11,750 nucleotides of DNA from Syntrophaceae bacterium UBA3084 (GTDB lineage: Bacteria; Desulfobacterota; Syntrophia; Syntrophales; UBA6807). The stretch is taken from positions 1 through 11,750 of the forward strand of contig DFBI01000030.1 in NCBI GenBank assembly GCA_002367335.1. Direction: 5' to 3'. The translations under genes and the position numbers were made by a program. Under the pieces are notes generated by a model. It did no database searches. It was given only the letters and a program-made list of their open reading frames with translations, and was not told where the DNA came from. This document shows positions 1-4,751 of this stretch, piece after piece (position 1 is the first letter of the stretch; every line of letters begins with the position of its first letter).

Positions 1-350
1 TCTTGTTTCAGAGAAACGGGATGTGGTATCCTGACTTTGGAGATCTTTCACGCTGGAAGATTCCTGATAAAGTTGTGTGGTTTGTTATTGTTTCGGGAAT
101 ACTCGTTCTGCTCCCGGAGAGAGTGATAAAAATAGTGGGTTTGAATATTCTCATTATTTTGCTGTTTTTTTATTTATTTCAAGGACTGTCTATAATAAAT
201 TTTTACTTTAATAAAAAAAATATGCCTGTGTTCGTTAGAGTATTGTGCTATGTGCTGATATTCGTTCAACAAGTTTTCTTATTGCTTGTGGTTGGTCTGG
301 GTTTGATAGATGTATGGGCCGATTTCAGAAAGCTTGAAAAGGCAAAATAG
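1..350 (+). CDS. DUF2232 (YybS-like) membrane protein, C-terminal part
   Basis: This is the last ~115 codons of a membrane protein gene whose start lies before the window. The reading frame is open from the first bases, and the TTG at position 3 is unlikely to be the true start. The visible part has three strongly hydrophobic stretches, at roughly residues 24-42, 44-66 and 75-104 of the visible protein, separated by short charged loops (PERV, NKKNM). It ends in a charged tail (DFRKLEKAK). The hydrophobic pattern, the 'P-x-F-x-x-L-S-R-W-K-I-P' entry and the position directly before rplI match the DUF2232 membrane family. That family commonly sits between rpsR and rplI in Desulfobacterota. Its biochemical role is not established. 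Family call is from pattern memory; an unrelated polytopic protein is possible. Confidence 0.7.
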   Translation, partial: LFQRNGMWYPDFGDLSRWKIPDKVVWFVIVSGILVLLPERVIKIVGLNILIILLFFYLFQGLSIINFYFNKKNMPVFVRVLCYVLIFVQQVFLLLVVGLGLIDVWADFRKLEKAK

Positions 351-357
351 AGTTTGA

Positions 358-417
358 GACTTCAAATTTCAAAGTTAAGGTGGTTTTCAAAAACCTGAAA
401 CTTGGAACTTGAAACTT
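358..417. repeat. Inverted arrays of 7-bp units in the DUF2232-rplI spacer
   Basis: Three tandem 7-bp units (GAAACTT, GGAACTT, GAAACTT) occupy 397-417. An inverted, degenerate version of the same unit (gacttca, aatttca, aagtt) occupies 358-376. Between them is a small GGTTTT/AAAACC hairpin at about 383-396. A transcript could fold into a long AU-rich imperfect stem just upstream of the rplI ribosome binding site. It looks like intergenic low-complexity repeat DNA rather than a defined regulator, and no T-run follows that would make it a convincing terminator. Confidence 0.6.
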
Positions 418-435
418 TTGTAGAGGAGGTTTTTC

Positions 436-879
436 ATGAATGTCATTTTGAGAGAGAACGTTGAGTCTCTTGGTAAAATAGGAGATTTAATCAAGGTTTC
501 TAACGGGTATGCAAGAAATTTTCTTATTCCCAGAGGATTTGCAATAGAGGCAAATCCCAGGAATATAAAGGTATTGACACATGAAAAGAAAACAATTGAA
601 GAAAAGTCAGAAAAAAGAAGAAAATATGCCGAATCATTACGTGAAAAGCTTGAAGGCTTGACCTGTCCTGTTTACAGGAAGGAAGGCAAACAAGGCAAAT
701 TGTTCGGTTCGGTGACTACCAAAGATATAGAAAAGGCACTTGCCGATCAGGAAATTAAAATCGAAAAAAAGAACATCGATCTCGAAGAACCGATCAAAGC
801 CCTCGGAGAATTTCCTGTGAATGTAAAAATATATCCCGGGATTACTGCTGAGATCAAGGTAGTAGTTATTGGTGAGTAG
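436..879 (+). CDS. rplI: 50S ribosomal protein L9 (bL9)
   Basis: This encodes bL9, a two-domain protein of the large ribosomal subunit that binds 23S rRNA and helps maintain reading frame. The 147-residue length is normal for the family. The N-terminal rRNA-binding domain (about residues 1-50) has the signature with G-Y-A-R-N-F-L-I-P-R-G-F-A around residues 24-36. A charged helix linker (about 50-75) follows, then the C-terminal domain (about 80-147) with G-K-L-F-G-S-V-T near residues 87-94. The ATG is preceded by a strong GAGGAGG Shine-Dalgarno at 423-429. dnaB begins 14 bases after its stop, so the two are probably co-transcribed, as is usual for rplI-dnaB. Confidence 0.97.
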   Translation: MNVILRENVESLGKIGDLIKVSNGYARNFLIPRGFAIEANPRNIKVLTHEKKTIEEKSEKRRKYAESLREKLEGLTCPVYRKEGKQGKLFGSVTTKDIEKALADQEIKIEKKNIDLEEPIKALGEFPVNVKIYPGITAEIKVVVIGE

Positions 880-893
880 CAAGGGACTGTTCA

Positions 894-2249
894 ATGAAGG
901 ACATAGATTACTCATTACATAAAGTTCCACCTCAGAATATAGAGGCAGAGCAATCTGTGCTTGGGGGTATCCTGCTGGATAACAACGCTGTAAACAGTGT
1001 TCTGGAGATACTGGAAATTGCTGATTTTTATAGCGAAGCACATAGAAAGATTTTCTCAGCCATCATTGAATTGTCCGAGAAAAACGAACCGAGTGACCTG
1101 ATCACTTTAAGCAATCTTTTGCGGAACAACAAACAAATCAATGATGTAGGGGGAGTGGCATACCTGGCTTCTCTCGTCGACAATGTTCCATCAGCCGCTA
1201 ATATTGCTTACTATTCTAAGATTATTAAGGAAAAATCGATTCTCCGACGATTAATAGGAGTCTCGACTGAAATACTCAATAAAAGTTATAATTCAACATC
1301 TGACGTTGACCATGTTCTCGATGATGCGGAACACGCCATATTCGAAATATCTGAGAATAAAATCAAACCCTCTTTTTTCCCTCTAAAAGATATAATTAAA
1401 GACAGTTTTAAGACTATAGAAAAGCTTTATGAAAAAAAGCAATTAATAACGGGGGTTCCTACAGGCTATGAAGAGTTGGACAAGCTGACATCGGGGTTTC
1501 AGAAGTCTGATCTTGTAATAATTGCCGGCCGGCCGAGCATGGGAAAAACGGCTTTGGCAATTAATATTGCTCAAAATGCGGCCATTGAAATGGAGGTTCC
1601 AGTTGCTTTATTCTCATTAGAAATGTCCAAAGAACAACTTGCCATTCGAATGCTTTCTTCGGAAGCGAGGGTAGATTCTCAACGTTTAAGAAAGGGCTTT
1701 TTGGGTGAGACAGATTGGCCAAAACTCACAACTGCCGCCGGAAGACTTTCCGATGCATTAATTTACATTGATGATACACCGGCTATCTCCGTTCTGGGAA
1801 TGAAGGCGAAATCGAGAAGATTAAAGGCTGAAAACGGTCTTGGACTTATTGTTTTAGATTATCTTCAATTGATGAGGGGAAGAGATTCCTCCATGCCAAG
1901 AGAGCAGGAAATATCTGAAATAAGCCGTTCACTTAAGGCACTTGCAAAAGAGTTGGATGTTCCTGTGGTAGCGCTCTCACAGCTAAACAGACAAGTAGAA
2001 GCCAGGACAGATAAGCGTCCTTACTTGGCAGACTTAAGAGAATCCGGGGCTATTGAGCAGGATGCAGATGTCATCTTGTTTATTTACAGGGACGAGGTTT
2101 ATAATAGATCAGAGGATAATCCGGAGAAGGGTCTGGCCGAGATTATTGTAGGGAAACAAAGAAATGGTCCTACGGGCAAGGTGAAACTCACTTTTCTCAA
2201 GGAATACACACGATTTGAGAACCTTACTACTGTCAGGGAGTATTACTAA
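894..2249 (+). CDS. dnaB: Replicative DNA helicase DnaB
   Basis: This encodes the hexameric 5'-3' helicase that unwinds DNA ahead of the replisome and recruits DnaG primase. The protein has 451 residues, a usual length. The N-terminal DnaB domain covers about residues 10-115 (V-P-P-Q-N-I-E-A-E-Q-S-V-L-G-G). A linker follows, then the RecA-like ATPase domain from about 185. Walker A is AGRPSMGKT at 211-219, the catalytic glutamate motif SLEMS is at 241-245, Walker B LIVLDYLQL is at 318-326, the sensor-like LSQLNR is at 361-366, and the arginine-finger segment KQRNGPTG is at 421-428. No intein interrupts the P-loop or other motifs. The Shine-Dalgarno is modest (AAGGGA at 880-885). It follows rplI closely, and convergent rpoH lies about 100 bases downstream. 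Confidence 0.98.
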   Translation: MKDIDYSLHKVPPQNIEAEQSVLGGILLDNNAVNSVLEILEIADFYSEAHRKIFSAIIELSEKNEPSDLITLSNLLRNNKQINDVGGVAYLASLVDNVPSAANIAYYSKIIKEKSILRRLIGVSTEILNKSYNSTSDVDHVLDDAEHAIFEISENKIKPSFFPLKDIIKDSFKTIEKLYEKKQLITGVPTGYEELDKLTSGFQKSDLVIIAGRPSMGKTALAINIAQNAAIEMEVPVALFSLEMSKEQLAIRMLSSEARVDSQRLRKGFLGETDWPKLTTAAGRLSDALIYIDDTPAISVLGMKAKSRRLKAENGLGLIVLDYLQLMRGRDSSMPREQEISEISRSLKALAKELDVPVVALSQLNRQVEARTDKRPYLADLRESGAIEQDADVILFIYRDEVYNRSEDNPEKGLAEIIVGKQRNGPTGKVKLTFLKEYTRFENLTTVREYY

Positions 2250-2279
2250 GGGGGAAAAGCCGCAAGGACTGAGCAATGA

Positions 2280-2307
2280 GGACTAAAGGTTGTTCCTTCA
2301 GCCTTTT
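2280..2307 (+). terminator. Possible rho-independent terminator after dnaB
   Basis: An imperfect stem pairs GGACTAAAGG (2280-2289) with CCTTCAGCC (2295-2303) around a TTGTT loop, with one bulge and one mismatch, and is followed by TTTT. It lies 31 bases after the dnaB stop on the + strand. The stem is imperfect and the T-run short, so this is a weak call. Confidence 0.35.
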
Positions 2308-2313
2308 GCCCTT

Positions 2314-2341
2314 CAACATCTGCGCAAAAACGCAGTTGTTG
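2314..2341. terminator. Hairpin between convergent dnaB and rpoH, possible bidirectional terminator
   Basis: CAACATCTGCG (2314-2324) pairs with CGCAGTTGTTG (2331-2341), an 11-bp stem with one mismatch around a CAAAAA loop. A second small hairpin, AGGAT-AAAA-ATCCT, follows at 2342-2355. It lies between two convergent stop codons, where a bidirectional terminator is expected. Neither strand has a classic long U-tract immediately after the stem, so it may work poorly as an intrinsic terminator. Part of the stem recurs at 3423-3436 beyond the other end of rpoH. Confidence 0.4.
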
Positions 2342-2353
2342 AGGATAAAAATC

Positions 2354-3214
2354 CTAATTTTCCAGTTGTTTTGGTTCATTTCCCCAGTATGGAATCATGG
2401 CCCGGAGTTTTTTCAGGGCTTCTTTTTCGATTTGTCTCGTCCGCTCTCTGGTAACATTGAATCTATTACCGATTTCTTGCAGAGTTTCAGGTTTGTCTGC
2501 CATAATCCGGTGTCTTACAATGTAGCTCTCTCTCTGATTAAGATTTGCAAGTGCCCCAGCGATATTTTTCTTTACCAGCGCAGTTTCTTCCTTTTTGATT
2601 AATGACTTTTCCTGACTTTCGCCATCATGTACTAAATAATCGATATACATCGATTCTCCTTCGTTATTGACAGAAGCATCAAGTGAAACATCTCGATTGG
2701 TCAATCGGAGGTCCATTTCTTCTATTTCTCTCTCTTTGACATTTAGCATGTCAGCAATATCTTTGAATTCAGGATTCTTTTCCGAGAGACCCTGCAATTT
2801 CTTTTTCGTCTGGCCGAGCTTAAAAAACAACTTTCTCTGGGCTTGAGTAGTGCCAACCTTGACGAGACTCCACGATTTTATAACAAAATTCTGGATATAT
2901 GCCCTGATCCACCAAACGGCGTAGGATATAAGCCGATATCCCTTATATGGATCAAATTTTTTCACGGCGTGCATAAGACCAATATTTCCTTCTTGGATCA
3001 AATCTATCAGCTTTACTCTATAGTTTTTATACTCGTATGCGATCTTAACAACAAATCTCAGGTTCGAAGTAACAAGTTTTTCGGCTGCTTCCATGTCATT
3101 ATTCTTTTTAAACCTTACTGCCAGCTTAAATTCTTCTTCGGCAGGCAATATTGGAAAACGATTTATATCAGCTATATATAGATCTAATGTGTCGGTTACT
3201 ACAGGTAGATTCAC
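2354..3214 (-). CDS. rpoH: RNA polymerase sigma-32 family factor (RpoH-like)
   Basis: This is a sigma-70-class factor of the RpoH (heat-shock sigma-32) type that directs RNA polymerase to alternative promoters. Numbering here counts from an upstream in-frame GTG at 3223. Region 1.2/2.1 is at about residues 10-60 (DLYIADINRFPIL). Region 2 holds DLIQEGNIGLMHAVKKFD (74-91) and YAVWWIRAYI (101-110). The RpoH box QRKLFFKLG is at 129-137 and is what separates this family from RpoD. The region 4.2 helix-turn-helix is at about 248-276 (TLQEIGNRFNVTRERTRQI). Two GTG starts are possible. I prefer the one at 3214 (286 residues) because AGAGGTG lies six bases before it, whereas the GTG at 3223 has no properly spaced Shine-Dalgarno. 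It is convergent to dnaB and divergent from the dacZ-like gene. Which promoters it recognises cannot be read from this window. Confidence 0.93.
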   Translation of the reverse strand: MNLPVVTDTLDLYIADINRFPILPAEEEFKLAVRFKKNNDMEAAEKLVTSNLRFVVKIAYEYKNYRVKLIDLIQEGNIGLMHAVKKFDPYKGYRLISYAVWWIRAYIQNFVIKSWSLVKVGTTQAQRKLFFKLGQTKKKLQGLSEKNPEFKDIADMLNVKEREIEEMDLRLTNRDVSLDASVNNEGESMYIDYLVHDGESQEKSLIKKEETALVKKNIAGALANLNQRESYIVRHRIMADKPETLQEIGNRFNVTRERTRQIEKEALKKLRAMIPYWGNEPKQLEN

Positions 3215-3220
3215 TGAGAA

Positions 3221-3227
3221 CACCTCT
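3221..3227 (-). promoter_or_regulatory. Shine-Dalgarno that decides the rpoH start
   Basis: Read on the - strand this is AGAGGTG, with six bases between it and the GTG at 3214-3212. It overlaps the alternative upstream GTG (3223-3221), which therefore probably acts as part of the ribosome binding site rather than as a start codon. Confidence 0.55.
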
Positions 3228-3253
3228 AACTTATGTAAGTATTAATGGGATAT

Positions 3254-3281
3254 TCTATACTCTTTGTTTTTCAATAGTCAA
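3254..3281 (-). promoter_or_regulatory. Sigma-70-type promoter for rpoH
   Basis: On the - strand a TTGACT -35 box (3281-3276) and a TATAGA -10 box (3259-3254) are separated by 16 bases. Transcription would start about 25-30 bases before the ribosome binding site. Both boxes match the housekeeping consensus well (5/6 each), so the sigma-32 gene is probably expressed by the housekeeping sigma. I see no sigma-32-type promoter in front of it. Confidence 0.6.
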
Positions 3282-3358
3282 GACCTTGTGTGCAATTTCA
3301 TTTCATTTTATGATTTATACCGTGGATCCCTTCTTTTAGATTCTTTATTCTCAACAAC

Positions 3359-3418
3359 TGCCTGCCTGTGCGTTGCCTGTCTGCGTGCGGACACGCACAG
3401 GCAGGCACGCAGACAGGC
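3359..3418. repeat. GC-rich palindromic element with two interleaved inverted repeats
   Basis: Two perfect inverted repeats are interleaved. Arm A TGCCTGCCTGTGCGT (3359-3373) pairs with ACGCACAGGCAGGCA (3393-3407), 15 bp. Arm B GCCTGTCTGCGTGC (3375-3388) pairs with GCACGCAGACAGGC (3405-3418), 14 bp. The order is A-B-A'-B', and A' and B' share three bases (3405-3407). Its GC content stands out sharply from the AT-rich surroundings, consistent with a dispersed intergenic repeat. Function unknown. Confidence 0.75.
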
Positions 3419-3462
3419 GTTCTTTGCGCAGATGTTAGCGGCAGGTGTCGAGGATCGAAAAT

Positions 3463-3510
3463 GAACATCGAACATCGAACATCGAACGTCCAACATCGAA
3501 TATTGAATGG
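3463..3510. repeat. 7-bp tandem array, GAACATC unit
   Basis: Seven consecutive units of seven bases follow each other: three exact GAACATC (3463-3483), then GAACGTC, CAACATC, GAATATT and a truncated GAATGG. Decay increases towards the right. Read on the other strand it encodes the artefactual peptide pattern LDVRCSMFDV that I know from spurious database proteins. The unit is far too short for a CRISPR repeat and has no spacers. Confidence 0.8.
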
Positions 3511-3600
3511 AAAAAGGAAGAAACAGGAATAGTCCCTTACTGTTTATGGGGTGTTTTTTGGTTTGATTTTAAAATAATTTGAGGAGCGGTGAGACATCAT

Positions 3601-3632
3601 CATTCGACGTTCGGCATTCAATGTTGGACGTT
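3601..3632. repeat. Inverted partner of the GAACATC array
   Basis: Read on the - strand this is again a chain of 7-bp units of the same family (aacgtc, caacatt, gaatgcc, gaacgtc, gaatg). ATGTTGGACGTT at 3621-3632 is the exact reverse complement of 3485-3496. With the 3463-3510 array it forms inverted arms around about 90 bases of single-copy-looking DNA. Confidence 0.65.
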
Positions 3633-3644
3633 AAACTTTGATAT

Positions 3645-3671
3645 GCATTCCCACGCTGGAGCATTGGAACG
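3645..3671. repeat. Degenerate hairpin repeat of the TTCCCACGC type
   Basis: GCATTCCCACGCTGGAGC followed by ATTGGAACG resembles a widespread palindromic intergenic repeat that pairs a TTCCCACGC-like arm with a GCGTGGGAA-like arm around a TGGA loop. The right arm here is degraded (GCATTGGAA), so the stem is imperfect. The identification is from memory of similar elements. Confidence 0.45.
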
Positions 3672-3702
3672 AAAAACCTTGAATCCTGGAGCTTTTTACT
3701 TT

Positions 3703-3717
3703 TGCGGCTTTACCGCA
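3703..3717. repeat. Small perfect hairpin upstream of the dacZ promoter
   Basis: TGCGG (3703-3707) and CCGCA (3713-3717) pair perfectly around CTTTA. It ends ten bases before the TTGACA -35 box. It could be an operator-like palindrome or the remnant of another repeat; nothing in the sequence decides. Confidence 0.3.
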
Positions 3718-3726
3718 TTAGATATC

Positions 3727-3755
3727 TTGACATTATTGTTGATTATGCTTAAATT
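3727..3755 (+). promoter_or_regulatory. Sigma-70-type promoter for the dacZ-clpB unit
   Basis: A perfect TTGACA -35 box (3727-3732) is followed after 17 bases by TAAATT (3750-3755, 4/6). It would give a leader of about 105 bases before the cyclase start. A second candidate -10, TATAAT at 3783-3788, is perfect but has only a weak -35 (TGGTAA at 3761-3766). Either would be housekeeping-sigma dependent. In the leader, TCAGT-GATA-ACTGA (3803-3816) forms a small hairpin. Confidence 0.5.
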
Positions 3756-3869
3756 TTAAGTGGTAATGAGAAAATCAAATGATATAATCACGTTTTGTAA
3801 AGTCAGTGATAACTGATGGCCTAAATGGGCAATTAAAAAATACAGGTACCAACAAACGAGGAAAGGGAA

Positions 3870-4739
3870 ATGGGCATGATTAATGAGATGGTAATGGAGT
3901 TTGCGTGTAAATTTGCCGGTGAGATAAATGCAAAGGCTATACTGCTTTATAGCGAAGTCGTCCAAGATATTAAGTTGGGAAAAGACAACAAGGTTAATTG
4001 TGATATTATTCTGATATCGACAAAGGATGGTAAAGTACCAAAAAACATCAAGCATTTAGGGAAAATAATATATATCCCAAATATTAATTTTACCCGTATG
4101 AGTCAGGTGAAAATTGCTATAATCAAGGGTATAGCGGCAGGATACTTCGAAAAAGGTGATAAAGTCGTTTGTCTTACCGGTATTCCCAGGTTTGGATATC
4201 TGGATAGTGTTTTTGTTATTGACGTTGGTAAAGAGTTTGAGATTTTAACATTAGACAATATTTCCGATATATTTGAGGGGGTGTATCCCGAAGTTTTCGA
4301 AACTGTTCTAAATATTGCCCTGGAGCTGGCATCTGAGGGTAGAGAGGGACGTCCTGTGGGAACTATTTTCGTTATCGGAGACGATGAAAAAGTACTCCAA
4401 CTCTCCAGGCAAATGATTATCAATCCTTTTAAGGGATATGAAGAGGAGCAAAGGAATATTCTCGACCACAATTTGAAAGAAACAATTAAGGAATTTTCGG
4501 CCCTGGATGGTGCATTTATAATAAAAGACAATGGCGCTCTCATAACTGCCGGAAGGCATCTCAGTGCTGCTCTGGAAGGGAAGGATTTTCCCAAAGGTCT
4601 GGGGAGCAGGCACATTGCAGCTGCGGGAATTACGAGTGTTACGAATGCCATTGCAATTGTTATATCGGAATCAACAGGTGCCGTTAGGATATTTAAAAAC
4701 GGCAAGATATTCGTAGATATAGATAAGGCCGTGAGTTAA
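3870..4739 (+). CDS. dacZ: Diadenylate cyclase, DacZ-like (c-di-AMP synthase)
   Basis: The C-terminal half is a DAC (DisA_N) domain, which condenses two ATP into the second messenger c-di-AMP. Visible motifs are GTIFVIGD (164-171), the S-R-Q-M-I-I-N-P-F-K-G-Y segment (179-190), the DGA motif in DGAFII (213-218), GSRHIAAAGIT (245-255) in the RHR-motif position, and the closing ISESTGAVRIFKNG (265-278). The N-terminal part (about 1-130) has the alternating alpha/beta look of a pyruvate-kinase C-terminal domain (ACKFAGEINAKAILLYSEVV, 12-31). This layout is that of archaeal DacZ, not of DisA (which has C-terminal DNA-binding HhH domains), CdaA (N-terminal membrane helices) or CdaS. There are no membrane segments, so it should be cytosolic. 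The third residue of the usual RHR motif is Ile249 here. The start ATG has GAGGAAAGGG before it; an ATG two codons later is also possible. clpB starts 12 bases after its stop. Confidence 0.87.
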   Translation: MGMINEMVMEFACKFAGEINAKAILLYSEVVQDIKLGKDNKVNCDIILISTKDGKVPKNIKHLGKIIYIPNINFTRMSQVKIAIIKGIAAGYFEKGDKVVCLTGIPRFGYLDSVFVIDVGKEFEILTLDNISDIFEGVYPEVFETVLNIALELASEGREGRPVGTIFVIGDDEKVLQLSRQMIINPFKGYEEEQRNILDHNLKETIKEFSALDGAFIIKDNGALITAGRHLSAALEGKDFPKGLGSRHIAAAGITSVTNAIAIVISESTGAVRIFKNGKIFVDIDKAVS

Positions 4740-4751
4740 ACCGGAGGAAAC

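Larger units (their letters stand above)
3215..3869. other. Long spacer between divergent rpoH and dacZ-like gene
   Basis: This 655-base stretch has no credible gene. Short open frames in it are translations of repeats. From left to right it holds the rpoH promoter, an AT-rich stretch (3285-3350), a GC-rich palindromic element (3359-3418), a segment related to the dnaB-rpoH hairpin (3423-3455), a 7-bp tandem array (3463-3510), about 90 bases with no recognised signal (3511-3600), an inverted partner of the array (3601-3632), a degenerate hairpin repeat (3645-3671), a small hairpin (3703-3717), the dacZ promoter candidates and a 5' leader. Confidence 0.7.

Noticed and set aside
894..2249. Intein in dnaB, a common insertion site
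   Set aside because: The protein is the standard 451 residues and all helicase motifs are uninterrupted.
2843..3181. 112-codon open frame on the + strand inside rpoH
   Set aside because: It is the antisense of conserved sigma region 2; no ribosome binding site or domain.
3264..3496. Short open frames on both strands in the rpoH-dacZ spacer
   Set aside because: They are translations of the palindromic element and the 7-bp array (patterns such as RQARRQA and LDVRCSMFDV), with no ribosome binding site or codon pattern of a real gene.
3463..3510. Possible CRISPR array
   Set aside because: The unit is 7 bp, contiguous and without spacers; no cas genes are present.
3678..3683. CTTGAA as a sigma-32 -35 box before the dacZ-clpB unit
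   Set aside because: No CCCCAT-like -10 follows at 13-17 bases; the nearest similar sequence (CCGCAT) is about 29 bases away.
3756..3869. c-di-AMP (ydaO-type) riboswitch or other riboswitch in the cyclase leader
   Set aside because: The leader is about 105 bases, AT-rich, with only one 5-bp hairpin (3803-3816); I see none of the conserved segments of the large ydaO fold.
4103..4705. 200-codon open frame antisense to the cyclase gene
   Set aside because: It is a shadow of a well supported coding frame on the other strand; Ser/Leu/Ile-rich with no recognisable domain.
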